Notes: generated from the letters alone by a model not told the origin. A stretch of DNA of 64,000 nt from Pedobacter aquae (GCF_008195825.1 NZ_CP043329.1:930001-994000); one strand, 5' to 3'; numbered from the stretch's first letter, positions 37,128 through 46,974 are shown. A program made the numbers and translations.

Positions 37128-38669
37128 ATGCTCAGCAACATAAAAATCGTCAAAGCTATGCGTCCAATCCATAAAATTGGTGTTGTATTATTAAGTTTAA
37201 TGGTACTCTCTTTTACGTATTACAAAGAGTCAAAATTTTATAGCGTTAATAAAGACGGAAGTCTAACCTTTAAGCCCGATGAGAAAGGAAATATCATTCC
37301 TGATTTTAGCAGGGTAGGGTACCACATGGGAGATAAAGAAATTCCTGATGTTAAAGTAGTTAGAACCATTTCGCCTGCTGGCGATGGAAGTAGCCAAGAA
37401 ATTATTCAAAAAGCTATCAATGAAGTTGCGGCTATGAAGCCTGATAAGGATGGGTTTAGAGGTGCTATTTTACTTAAAAAAGGAGTTTATAAAATCTCAG
37501 GAGCCATCACTATAAAAAACAGTGGAATTGTTTTAAGAGGCGAGGGTAATGATGCCAACGGAACAAAATTAATTGCTACCGGTAAAGATAGAAGAGTACT
37601 TATACAAGTTTCTGGCGAAGGTGCGCCTAGAGAGGTAAAAGGTTCAAGAACTGCTGTAACAGAAGATTATGTGCCTGTAGGTAGGTTTTATGTGGAGGTA
37701 GAAAAGCCAGAAAATTTTAAAGTTGGTGATGAAATTATCATTTATAGACCAGGTACTGATGCTTGGATTAAAGACTTGCAAATGGATAAAATTATAGAAA
37801 GACCTGGTACTGTACAATGGGAGGCAAAAGGCTATAATTTAACTTTTGAGCGAGCCATTACCGCTATAAAAGGTAATAAAATTTATATCAACCAACCTAT
37901 TGTAATGCCTTTAGAGAAAAAGTATGGTGGTGCAGAAGTTTATAAATTTACTTTCGCAGGAAGAATACAAGAAGTAGGTGTAGAAAATATATTATTCGAA
38001 TCTGAATATGCTTCAGATACAGATGAGGAGCACTCTTGGAAAGCCATAGAATTTGATAAAATCGATAATGGATGGGTAAGAAATGTTATATCTAGATACT
38101 TTGCAACTTCTTGTGTAAATGTGGATAGATATGCTAGATATGTTACCGTAACAGATTCTAAATGTTTAGATCCAAAATCGGTTATTACCGGAGGTAGAAG
38201 ATATAGTTTTAATGTTGATGGTGCTTTTAATTTGGTTAAAAACTGCGAAACTACAGAAGGAAGACATGATTATGTTAGTGGCGCTAGAACCATGGGGCCA
38301 AATGTGTTTTACAATTGCAAAGCATCTAATACCCATGCAGATATTGGCCCGCACCACAGATGGTCTGCCGGTGCTTTGTACGATAATATTGTAACAGATG
38401 GCGAAATCAATGTACATGACCGTGGTAATTGGGGTTCTGGACATGGTTGGGTAGGTACTACCCAAGTTTTATGGAATTGTACTGTAAAAAGAGCTGCCGT
38501 ACAAACACCATGGATTTCTGGTAAAAATTACTGTATTGGTTTAGTTGGACAAAAATATGCTGGTCGTTTAGAGGGTAAGCCCGATGGAGAATGGGAAAGT
38601 TTAGGTCAACATGTTAATCCGCAATCATTATACATAGCTCAACTAAAAGCTAGAAAAGGCAATAGATAA
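37128..38669 (+). CDS. Secreted right-handed beta-helix protein (DUF4955-like), second PUL copy
   Basis: A 513-residue protein that shares its fold and order with the one at 23125. It has DFSRVGYHMGDKEIPDV (cf. DFSFAGYHFSEKNIPDV), GSSQEIIQKAINE, a VYKISGAITIKNSGIVLRGEG rung and a His/Asp-rich end (GPHHRWSAGALYDNIVTDG, HDRGNWGSGHGWVG). An N-terminal hydrophobic segment (about 15-30) is a signal or anchor. The reaction is unknown; the fold suggests lyase or hydrolase action on an acidic chain. It is the last gene before a strong terminator at 38691. Confidence 0.72.
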   Translation: MLSNIKIVKAMRPIHKIGVVLLSLMVLSFTYYKESKFYSVNKDGSLTFKPDEKGNIIPDFSRVGYHMGDKEIPDVKVVRTISPAGDGSSQEIIQKAINEVAAMKPDKDGFRGAILLKKGVYKISGAITIKNSGIVLRGEGNDANGTKLIATGKDRRVLIQVSGEGAPREVKGSRTAVTEDYVPVGRFYVEVEKPENFKVGDEIIIYRPGTDAWIKDLQMDKIIERPGTVQWEAKGYNLTFERAITAIKGNKIYINQPIVMPLEKKYGGAEVYKFTFAGRIQEVGVENILFESEYASDTDEEHSWKAIEFDKIDNGWVRNVISRYFATSCVNVDRYARYVTVTDSKCLDPKSVITGGRRYSFNVDGAFNLVKNCETTEGRHDYVSGARTMGPNVFYNCKASNTHADIGPHHRWSAGALYDNIVTDGEINVHDRGNWGSGHGWVGTTQVLWNCTVKRAAVQTPWISGKNYCIGLVGQKYAGRLEGKPDGEWESLGQHVNPQSLYIAQLKARKGNR

Positions 38670-38690
38670 TTTCAATACTGTTATATTTAT

Positions 38691-38729
38691 AAAATAAACT
38701 TTATCCAAAAAGGGTAAAGTTTATTTTTT
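38691..38729 (+). terminator. Terminator at the end of the AraC-led operon
   Basis: AAAATAAACTTTA (38691-38703) pairs with TAAAGTTTATTTT (38715-38727), with TCC/GGG closing over an A-rich loop, and continues into T6. It ends 3 nt before the DUF2264 ATG (38732). Confidence 0.8.
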
Positions 38730-38731
38730 GT

Positions 38732-39946
38732 ATGATGAAAAAGCTATTTACCCTATTACTGCTGACATTAATCAGTCAGAAATTTTACGCACAACAATTA
38801 CCAGCGCCAGAAAAGCAAAGAAGCTATATGGTGAAGGCAATGTTGCAAATTGCCGACCCGGTTTTGCAAGCGCTTAGTAAAAACGAGCTAAAACAAACCA
38901 TGCCTGTTGAGGCTAAGTCTCCAAACAATGCAAAATGGACTCATTTAGAAGCTTTTGGTAGAACCTTAGCTGGTATTGCACCTTGGTTTGCCTTAGGCGC
39001 TGATGATTCTTCGGAAGGAAAATTAAGAGCGAAATATATTCAATTAGCACAGTTGTCGCTTAAAAATGCTACTGATGAAAATGCTAAAGACTATCTCAAT
39101 TTTACTGATGGTGGCCAACCTTTGGTAGACGCAGCTTTTCTTGCACAAGCTTTATTAAGAGCGCCAGACCAATTATGGAAACCTTTAGATAAGCAAACAC
39201 AAGCTAATATTATTAAAGCTCTAAAGACTACTCGTAAAATTAAACCTTATTACAACAATTGGCTTTTATTTAGCGCAACAGTAGAAGCTGCCTTACTTAA
39301 ATTTGAAGGTAGTTGCGATTTAATGCGTGTGGATTATGCCATAAAAGAACATTTAAACTGGTATAAAGGCGATGGTGTTTATGGCGATGGACCAGATTTT
39401 CATTGGGATTATTATAACAGTTTCGTTATCCACCCGATGTTTTTAGATGTGTTACAAACGCTTATAGGCGCAGGCATTAAAGAGCAAGAAACTTATGCTA
39501 AAGAACTTAAAAGAGCAGTACGTTATGCCGAAGTTCAGGAACGTTTAATAGCTCCAGATGGTACTTATCCTGTTATAGGACGCTCTATGGCTTACCGTTT
39601 CGGAGCTTTTCAGCTATTATCACAAATAGCTTTGATGAAGGCCTTACCTAAAAATGTATTGCCTCAGCAAGTGAGATGTGCTTTATATACCATGGTTAAA
39701 AATCAAATAGAGGCACCAAATACTTTTGATAAAAATGGTTGGTTAACCATTGGTGTTTATGGGCATCAGCCAGAACTTGGCGAAACTTATATTTCTACCG
39801 GTAGCTTATACCTATGCTCTGAAGTGTTTTTGGTTTTAGGTTTGCCTAATACTGATGATTTTTGGGCAGCACCCAATGCCAATTGGACATCTAGAAAAGT
39901 GTGGTTTGGTGAATCTATTGCTATAGATAAAGCTTTGAAGGATTAG
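38732..39946 (+). CDS. DUF2264 family secreted protein (I recall this family as GH154-type, glucuronidase)
   Basis: A 404-residue protein with a signal peptide ending KFYAQ and an alpha-helical (alpha/alpha)-barrel-like sequence. Landmarks are WTHLEAFGRTLAGIAPWF, LVDAAFLAQALLRAP, YNNWLLFSA and DGPDFHWDYYNSFVIHPM. The family is DUF2264; from memory some members are listed in CAZy as beta-glucuronidases (GH154), but I cannot check this. It fits a uronic-acid-processing PUL. It starts 2 nt after a terminator hairpin, so it is expressed by read-through or weakly. ATG 38732 and 38735 are both possible starts. Confidence 0.75.
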   Translation: MMKKLFTLLLLTLISQKFYAQQLPAPEKQRSYMVKAMLQIADPVLQALSKNELKQTMPVEAKSPNNAKWTHLEAFGRTLAGIAPWFALGADDSSEGKLRAKYIQLAQLSLKNATDENAKDYLNFTDGGQPLVDAAFLAQALLRAPDQLWKPLDKQTQANIIKALKTTRKIKPYYNNWLLFSATVEAALLKFEGSCDLMRVDYAIKEHLNWYKGDGVYGDGPDFHWDYYNSFVIHPMFLDVLQTLIGAGIKEQETYAKELKRAVRYAEVQERLIAPDGTYPVIGRSMAYRFGAFQLLSQIALMKALPKNVLPQQVRCALYTMVKNQIEAPNTFDKNGWLTIGVYGHQPELGETYISTGSLYLCSEVFLVLGLPNTDDFWAAPNANWTSRKVWFGESIAIDKALKD

Positions 39947-39988
39947 GAGGCTAGGAGATAAATATTTTATATATTCCTGAAATTTCTT

Positions 39989-40019
39989 TTGAATAATAGT
40001 AACTTATAAGTTACCTTTG
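39989..40019 (+). promoter_or_regulatory. Promoter and operator palindrome of the toxin-antitoxin pair
   Basis: TTG (39989-39991), 20 nt, then TACCTTTG (40012-40019): an exact Bacteroidota promoter. A perfect 16-bp palindrome, GTAACTTATAAGTTAC (39999-40014), overlaps the -7 box. The toxin ATG is 5 nt after the -7 element. This is the layout of an autorepressed toxin-antitoxin operon. Confidence 0.8.
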
Positions 40020-40024
40020 TTGAA

Positions 40025-40363
40025 ATGAAAGTAAGAGAAGTTGTAGCTTTTAAAGATTATTTTGAAAATTTCTTACGTGAACAACCAATTAAAGTTCAGG
40101 ATAAGATTTTTAAAATTATTGAAGCTATTGAAACTCTGGAAAGAGTTCCCTCTAATTATTTGAAATTCTTAGTTGGAACAAATGGCCTTTATGAAGCAAG
40201 AATTCAACTGGGTTCAAATATTTGGCGTGTGTTCTGCTTTTTTGATGATGATAAGCTTGTAATTCTTCCTAATGGCTTTCAGAAGAAAACTCAGAAAACA
40301 CCAAAGAACGAAATTCAAAAGGCTCTTCATTTAATGGATGAATATTTTAACTCAAAAGTGTAA
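40025..40363 (+). CDS. RelE/HigB-like toxin (Gp49 family) of a type II toxin-antitoxin pair
   Basis: A 112-residue protein of the RelE/ParE superfamily, HigB/Gp49 branch. GLYEARIQLGSNIWRVFCFFDDDKLVILPNGFQKKTQKTP carries the strands and the usual 'RvfyF...k.vvLlhgF.KKt.kTP' pattern with the basic RNA-contacting residues. It should be a ribosome-dependent mRNA nuclease. The toxin gene comes first and the antitoxin second, the HigBA order. The ATG is 5 nt from the -7 box, so the leader is very short. It lies between the PUL and a minus-strand dehydrogenase. Confidence 0.87.
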   Translation: MKVREVVAFKDYFENFLREQPIKVQDKIFKIIEAIETLERVPSNYLKFLVGTNGLYEARIQLGSNIWRVFCFFDDDKLVILPNGFQKKTQKTPKNEIQKALHLMDEYFNSKV

Positions 40364-40367
40364 GAAC

Positions 40368-40658
40368 ATGGAAACAAAAAGTTGGAAAGAGATTAAAGAT
40401 ACGGTTTACGGTATTAAGGGTACAGAAAGAAGAGATGAGTTAGAAAGAGATGTTGAAGGTTTTAAAATAGGTTTATTACTTCGTAAAGCTAGAGAGGATA
40501 AACATTTAACTCAATCTGAATTAGCAGACTTAGTAGACAGGAAAAGAGAATATATATCCAGAATAGAAAATAACGGTAGTAACTTAACTTTAAAAACCCT
40601 TTTTGATATTGTAGAAAAAGGGCTAGGAGGTAAGGTTAAGATATCTATTGAGCTTTGA
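40368..40658 (+). CDS. HigA/XRE-type antitoxin
   Basis: A 96-residue protein with an HTH of the Xre/Cro type: IGLLLRKAREDKHLTQSELADLVDRKREYISRIENNGSNLTLKTLF. The N-terminal METKSWKEIKDTVYGIKG is the part likely to bind the toxin. ATG 40368 is 4 nt after the toxin stop; the overlapping ATG at 40338 would add 10 residues. It probably represses the pair through the GTAACTTATAAGTTAC palindrome. Confidence 0.87.
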   Translation: METKSWKEIKDTVYGIKGTERRDELERDVEGFKIGLLLRKAREDKHLTQSELADLVDRKREYISRIENNGSNLTLKTLFDIVEKGLGGKVKISIEL

Positions 40659-40673
40659 AAATAAGCGAAATAG

Positions 40674-40696
40674 TGCTATCAAAGATAGCATTAATT
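40674..40696. terminator. Two-way hairpin between antitoxin and dehydrogenase genes
   Basis: TGCTATC (40674-40680) and GATAGCA (40684-40690) form a 7-bp stem with an AAA loop between convergent genes. T-tracts are weak on both sides. Confidence 0.4.
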
Positions 40697-40719
40697 AAGT
40701 CCTGAACATTGCTAGCTTA

Positions 40720-41708
40720 TTAAGCATTCAATAATTTATTCCACATTTGTTCATCAACGGGAATACCTCTTTCGGTGTTTTCTTTTCTGATGTGCAGGGT
40801 TCTTTCTCCGGGATAGTAAATTTCTTGTCCTTCAATAGTTTCTGCGGATTTGGTATAAGCCACAATTTCATCAATGATATTTTGGCTGTTTGGGAATAGC
40901 TTGGTATTTATACACATATAAACTTGTGAAATACCCGTTTCTTTATCGCTTTGGGTAATTTTAGCGGTAGAAGAGCCTCCGCTTAAAATGCTAACCAGCA
41001 AATCTAGCATAATACTTAATCCAGAGCCTTTCCACATACCAACAGGTAAAGTTCTTCTGGTTTTATATATAGCTGATGGATTTTTAGTCAACTCGCCATT
41101 AGCATCATAACCACCAAAATAGGGTAGCTCTTGCTCTTTAAGTTTGTATTCCTGAAGTTTCCCATAAGAAAACTGCGACATTGCCATGTCTAAAACAATA
41201 TGTCCGTTTGGATGCGGTACTGCAATAATAAGTGGATTGTTACCAATAGTTGGTTTTTTTGCGCCCCAAGGAGGCATTATAGCAATGGTATTGGTAAAAC
41301 TGATACTGATACAGCCAGCATCTGCTGCTTGCCAGCCATAAGTGCCGCCACGCATCCAATGGTTAGTATTTTTTAAGGCTATACAAGCTATGCCGTTTTC
41401 TTTAGCAACATCAATAGCTCTTTGCATACAAAAACTAGCGTTAAGCATACCTGGTCCAAAATTACCATCCCATTGTTCTAGTAAACCGTATTTGGCAATT
41501 TGTGTTGGCTCAGCATCAACATTTACCAAACCTTGTTTTACATAGTCTGCAAATACTTCAAACCTGTTTAAACCATGAGAATAAACGCCATCTAAACTGT
41601 TATTCGTGAAAATTTGGGCACATGCTTGGGCTTTATCATCCTTAAACCTAGTTTTTTTAATACCCTTACAATTTCCTGATAAAGTTCTTGATAGCTTACT
41701 CTTTTCAT
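40720..41708 (-). pseudogene. Ldh-family NAD(P)-dependent oxidoreductase (malate/lactate/ureidoglycolate or diketogulonate reductase type), single-base frameshift
   Basis: The main frame ends at 40720 and runs back to about 41650. The true start is ATG 41708, in another frame. Adding one base to the T7 run 41652-41658 joins them into a 330-residue protein of the usual Ldh_2 length. Family marks are SHGLNRFEVF near the start, NTNHWMRGGTYGW, PWGAKKPTIGNNP and LDMAMSQFSYGKL. The family reduces 2-oxo acids with NAD(P)H. The substrate is unknown; in a PUL neighbourhood 2,3-diketogulonate-type sugar acids are possible. It sits beyond the terminator of the ABC-F gene. Confidence 0.8.
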
Positions 41709-41743
41709 GTTTTAAAATTAATATTTTAATCTCCTTTAAAAAA

Positions 41744-41778
41744 CAAAAACCCGATTGTTATTTCTAGCAATCGGGTTT
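41744..41778 (-). terminator. Rho-independent terminator of the ABC-F gene
   Basis: On the minus strand, AAACCCGATTG and CAATCGGGTTT (plus-strand 41747-41757 and 41768-41778) form an 11-bp stem with a 10-nt loop, followed by T-rich sequence. It lies between the ABC-F and Ldh genes. Confidence 0.85.
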
Positions 41779-41798
41779 ATGAATATCAAAATTGAAGC

Positions 41799-43429
<1,631 letters not shown>

Positions 43430-43439
43430 TTATTTTGCG

Positions 43440-43447
43440 CAAAGGTA
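43440..43447 (-). promoter_or_regulatory. -7 element of the ABC-F gene
   Basis: On the minus strand the sequence is TACCTTTG, 19 nt before the ABC-F ATG. No clear -33 TTG. Confidence 0.45.
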
Positions 43448-43576
43448 AGGTTTATCTGTGATAAATAAGGCTGGCTTTTATATTAATTGATGGATAAAGA
43501 ACAATACTGTCCTAAACGTTTATGAAAACATCAAAAGTAACGCAATAGCTTAAAATTTATGAGATAAAAATAGATT

Positions 43577-44748
43577 TCAGAAAAGAACCCCTTGAATAAC
43601 TTGTTTATCTTTTAGCTCATCGGGTTCTTCAAAAGGCCTATCGAGCCAATTCTGTAGATTTATTTTCACAAATATGTTAAGTCTGATAAATGCGATAAGG
43701 TTGGAGAGCTGCCATCCATATTTAGCCATTGCTTTAAGTGCTTTAAGGATGAGGATGGTAATTAGCGCTGTCCATATCTGTATCATCACGGCATTTTCTG
43801 TGGTTCCGATAAATGATTTGATATGCAGGTTCTGTTTGATCTCTCTAAAAAAGATTTCAATCTGCCATCTGCTTTTATAAAGCTCACTGATGGTGTTTGC
43901 TGTCCAATACATTTGATTGGTAATAATTTCTATAGTTTGTTCATTTTTATCATCCCAAACAGCCACTCTTCTTAAGTTTTTGGGATAGCTGTCCTTTGAT
44001 TTTGCGGTTTTAAGCTCAATAATCTCGTCAATCAGGATATTCTTATGCCTGTTCTCCGGCAATATATTTTCCTTAACTGTAGTATATTGGAGGTTTTCTT
44101 TATGTCTGATCACAAAAATACGCCGTTGCTGTCCCAAACATTCAGCAGGGCAAAGTCATTATAGAATCGGTCTGCAACAATAACACTTCCTTTGTGTAAA
44201 GGCACATCATAAGCTCCTTTGTTATCCGCAGTTTTGCCGTTGGTAATATTGACATATGCTGGTAGATTGCCATCATAATCAAGCAGAGTATGCAGTTTAA
44301 CCGCTCCTTTAGCTGTTTTGTACCTGGCCCAATCAAATAGAGAAAGACACAGACTGATAGTAGTGGAGTCTAACAGGAAGATTTTGGACTTAATCCTGAA
44401 CTTTATTTGTTTAAAGCCTGCCTGCTGTCCCAAACTTTCTAACAGTATGAAATAATAGGACTTGAAGATGTTATAGTCCCTGTGCTTGTTCTGATAGCTT
44501 ACACTAGATTTAGATGGAGCTTTTTGAATACCTAAATGATTGAGGTTGCCAGTAGCTGAACGAAGACCGTTACTAATATCACGTACCGATTGGCTTTTGG
44601 CAAACTGGCAGAACAACATCGATACTAGATGTGTCCAGCTTGTATAACCTTTATTATGTTTGTCGCTCTGAGATGTAGATACCAGTTTGTTGAACTTTGA
44701 ACGCTCAAGTTTTGATATGATTTGGGAGAATAGTGTTACATTTACCAT
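43577..44748 (-). pseudogene. IS4-family transposase, single-base frameshift
   Basis: Frames 44748-44110 and 44137-43577 join into 390 residues if one T is added to the T5 run (plus 44114-44118). The joined protein has the DDE residues: DSTTI (first Asp), ADRFYND (second Asp) and the YREK block YKSRWQIEIFFREIKQNL (Glu and Lys). It cuts and joins DNA ends in cut-and-paste transposition. Without the missing base the element cannot move by itself. A -1 ribosomal shift on the T-run could also join the parts, but IS4 elements do not normally use one. The start is ATG 44748. Confidence 0.85.
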
Positions 44749-44775
44749 TGAGAAAGGGTTTGTTTTTTTGCACCT

Positions 44776-44783
44776 CAAAGGTA
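44776..44783 (-). promoter_or_regulatory. -7 element of the transposase gene
   Basis: On the minus strand the sequence is TACCTTTG, 27 nt before the transposase ATG (44748). No -33 TTG found. Confidence 0.4.
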
Positions 44784-44833
44784 ACGATGAGTTAAAACTT
44801 TCCTTTCTCCTTTTTTATTCGTTTAGGACGCTA

Positions 44834-45397
44834 TTGGATAAAGAACAATTAACCAACTTTTTAAAGCATCATTACCAGAAGCAAAAAACTATTGATTTAG
44901 CTAAACAGGTAGAAAGTGGCTCCATCAGTATAAATGATGTTTTGCAGCTTTGCTTTCATCAAAATCAACAAATTGCTTTTAGAGCGGCTTGGCTTTTAGA
45001 ATATGCAGAAATTGCAGCCCCTGATGTTTTTAAAGAACTAGTTCGACATTTTCTCGAACTTTATAAAACTACGGATAACGCTAGTGTACAAAGACACTTT
45101 TCTAAAATAGGCATGCGATTGGTGCATCGCAATTGGAAAGATTTTTATCAATTAACAGCTGAAGATTTAAGCGCCTTATTAGAGCCATCTTTTGATTGGT
45201 TGATAAACCCTAAAGTGCCAGTTGCTGTAAAATGTAATTGCTTAGATATCATTTATGCACTTTCTGATGAGCAAGATTGGGCTTTAGAAGAACTTAAAGT
45301 TGTTTTGCAAGATTTTTTAACTTCCTCTTCTCCGGCTTTAATCTCCAGAGCAAAACGGGTTTTGTATAAAATAAAGAGGAAAGGGCAAAGGGGTTAA
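44834..45397 (+). CDS. HEAT-repeat-like adapter protein; start codon altered by the IS
   Basis: A 187-residue helical protein that reads like a HEAT/adaptin-type repeat set (FRAAWLLEYAEIAAP, LVRHFLELYKT, VKCNCLDIIYALSD). No catalytic motif; function unknown. The start is TTG 44834, followed by DKEQLTNFLKHHY. In the left target copy the same sequence follows an ATG at 43490, so the uninterrupted gene began MDKEQLTNF. The IS moved its own promoter region away. The frame is also open back to 44687, but that part is the IS end and should not be counted. Confidence 0.65.
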   Translation: MDKEQLTNFLKHHYQKQKTIDLAKQVESGSISINDVLQLCFHQNQQIAFRAAWLLEYAEIAAPDVFKELVRHFLELYKTTDNASVQRHFSKIGMRLVHRNWKDFYQLTAEDLSALLEPSFDWLINPKVPVAVKCNCLDIIYALSDEQDWALEELKVVLQDFLTSSSPALISRAKRVLYKIKRKGQRG

Positions 45398-45426
45398 AAA
45401 TAATACGCTCTGCACTTTCCTTTTCT
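45378..45426. terminator. Probable terminator between convergent genes
   Basis: GGAAAGGGC (45378-45386) pairs with GCACTTTCC (about 45412-45420) with one mismatch and is followed by TTTTC. It lies between genes ending at 45397 and 45435. Confidence 0.4.
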
Positions 45427-45434
45427 TAAAATAT

Positions 45435-46226
45435 TTAAGCGGTTAATACCTGCTTTTTAGTCAAAAGTTCATGGTAAACACCATCCCAAAGTTGTATTCG
45501 TTTTTGTAATGATGCTATGGTTGCCGTTTTAGCTTCTTCCCAATATTGCTCATCATCTCCACATAAATTGGCGGTCATTTGTAAAGCTAAATGACTGTGA
45601 TGATCTCCATCAACTTCTATGTGTCTTTCTAAGTAATATTTGAAAATAGAGATATTATCCGGGAATTCTTTATTGATATCGTTAATGATAGACATAAACA
45701 TTCCCGGAATTAAATCTTCTCGTCCAAACGTAAAAATTGCCGACTGTAAATGACTTTTTTGGCTGGCAATGGTTTCAAAAGTGAAGTTTACAAAAGCTTT
45801 GGCAGCTTCCGGAGTATGTGCAATATCAAAAGCTTGATTTAAATCTTTGCCGCTTTTTAATGCATCAATAAAAGTATTGATTTCGCTTACATCGGCACCG
45901 CATTGTTGCATGGCATCTAAGTAAATTTCAAAATGACTTTTACGTACACCATGCATATCCACATCCGATTCTTCGCCAACCACAATTTCATTAATAAGAA
46001 AACGCGTATCAGCATCACCAACCGGAAACCAAGGTGTATTTACACAAGTAAGGTTGTTTTGTAGGGTTTTTAAGAGCGACATAAAATCCCATACAGCATA
46101 AACATGGTATTGCATAAAGAGCTTTAAATCATCTAAATCTTTAATAAGATGATAAACTTTATGGTTGATAATTTCTTGTCTTAGGGGCTCTATTTCTTCC
46201 TGAATTTTTTGAATGTGATGTTGCAT
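45435..46226 (-). CDS. DUF3050 family protein (heme-oxygenase-like helical fold)
   Basis: A 263-residue all-helical protein. It has the DUF3050 pattern with MQYHVYAVWDFMSLLKTLQ (His/Trp near the N-terminus), HFEIYLDAMQ and the late YYLERHIEVDGDHHSHLALQM. The spaced His and Glu residues look like the two-metal-ligand pattern of HO-like diiron oxidases, but this is an inference. The cofactor and reaction are not known. It is the last gene of the minus-strand run, separated by 77 nt from the DUF3817 gene. Confidence 0.75.
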   Translation of the reverse strand: MQHHIQKIQEEIEPLRQEIINHKVYHLIKDLDDLKLFMQYHVYAVWDFMSLLKTLQNNLTCVNTPWFPVGDADTRFLINEIVVGEESDVDMHGVRKSHFEIYLDAMQQCGADVSEINTFIDALKSGKDLNQAFDIAHTPEAAKAFVNFTFETIASQKSHLQSAIFTFGREDLIPGMFMSIINDINKEFPDNISIFKYYLERHIEVDGDHHSHLALQMTANLCGDDEQYWEEAKTATIASLQKRIQLWDGVYHELLTKKQVLTA

Positions 46227-46303
46227 GTTCCAATGTTTAAGATTCTTTAATCATCAGTTTAAAAACGAGAGTATGAGGGTATTGGTTTTAAAATTATCTA
46301 GAT

Positions 46304-46594
46304 TTACCACTTAGAAAACCATTTACTATCGGCATAAAAAGTTCCGAAGGGTACTAATGAAACCAGAAAAGCTAAAGTCATTTGCCAGAATTTCCATTTT
46401 AAAACATAGCTCACTCTCAGCAAAAGCAATACGTAAAGCACAAAAAGAAGTCCGTGTGCCATGCCCACTACATAATTGGGTTGTGGCATAGCAAACTGAT
46501 ATTTCAAAATCATGGTGAAACCTAGTAAGATATAAGACCATCCTTCTAAAATGGCTATAGATCTAAATTGTTGGAGTGGCGTTTTAAATTGCAT
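46304..46594 (-). CDS. DUF3817 family membrane protein
   Basis: A 96-residue protein with three predicted membrane helices (about 12-31, 43-63, 68-88) and the DUF3817 pattern (RSIAILEGWSYILLGFTMILKY, GMAHGLLFVLYV). The same small domain is often a neighbour of, or fused to, transport genes. The start ATG is 1 nt after the previous gene's stop. Confidence 0.75.
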   Translation of the reverse strand: MQFKTPLQQFRSIAILEGWSYILLGFTMILKYQFAMPQPNYVVGMAHGLLFVLYVLLLLRVSYVLKWKFWQMTLAFLVSLVPFGTFYADSKWFSKW

Positions 46595-46595
46595 G

Positions 46596-46973
46596 TTATA
46601 ATTGTTCTGAAACTCTTTTAAAAATGAAGGCGCTTAATCTTTTATTAATTTCTGATGCGTTTTGTAAATAAAAATCTAACTCTTGGGATGTTAAAAATCC
46701 GGCTATTACGCCAAATAACAATGTTTTTAGTTGGATGTTTGATTTTAATGCTTGTTGTAAGAGTTTAACCTTATCTAAGCTTTGCTGCTGAGAGAAATTC
46801 TTGTAGTTTTTCTGTAAGAAATCTGTACAAATACGTAATAAAACATCATTCTGAACCTTTAAAACGGCTCTTAAGGTAAAGTTTTGGAACTTGCTTAAAT
46901 CTTCCCTTATGCTTTCAGGGTTTTCAATAACAATTTCAGGTCTGTTATGTAACAGAAATTCGTCTCGGTTCAT
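46596..46973 (-). CDS. Hypothetical cytoplasmic protein
   Basis: A 125-residue, mostly helical protein with no membrane segment or signal peptide; no family recognised. Leu and Lys rich, with a possible hydrophobic helix at about 78-98 (LKTLLFGVIAGFLTSQELDF). It lies between a MATE exporter and a DUF3817 gene with 1-nt gaps, so it is part of the same operon. Confidence 0.55.
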   Translation of the reverse strand: MNRDEFLLHNRPEIVIENPESIREDLSKFQNFTLRAVLKVQNDVLLRICTDFLQKNYKNFSQQQSLDKVKLLQQALKSNIQLKTLLFGVIAGFLTSQELDFYLQNASEINKRLSAFIFKRVSEQL

Positions 46974-46974
46974 C

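Larger units (their letters stand above)
43491..44847. mobile_element. IS4-family insertion sequence with target duplication
   Basis: The element is about 1.33 kb. Its left end is about 43504 (ATACTGTCCTAAACG) and its right end about 44834 (CGTTTAGGACGCTAT): 15-bp inverted repeats with two mismatches, identical over GTCCTAAACG. Flanking direct repeats are TGGATAAAGAACA at 43491-43503 and 44835-44847 (13 bp; 15 bp if the AT is counted), which fits IS4-family target duplications. It carries one transposase on the minus strand. The two copies of the target show that it landed directly after the A of an ATG start codon. Confidence 0.85.

Noticed and set aside
38166-38465. Minus-strand open frame inside the second beta-helix gene
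   Set aside because: Antisense to a clear coding gene; no signals of its own.
44110-44137. Programmed -1 frameshift in the IS4-family transposase
   Set aside because: The T5 run could slip, but IS4 elements do not normally need a frameshift. Five unrelated genes nearby show the same deletion pattern, so a common technical cause is preferred.
44687-44833. The first ~49 codons of the open frame before the HEAT-like gene
   Set aside because: They are the right end of the IS on the opposite strand. The native gene begins DKEQLTNF at 44834.
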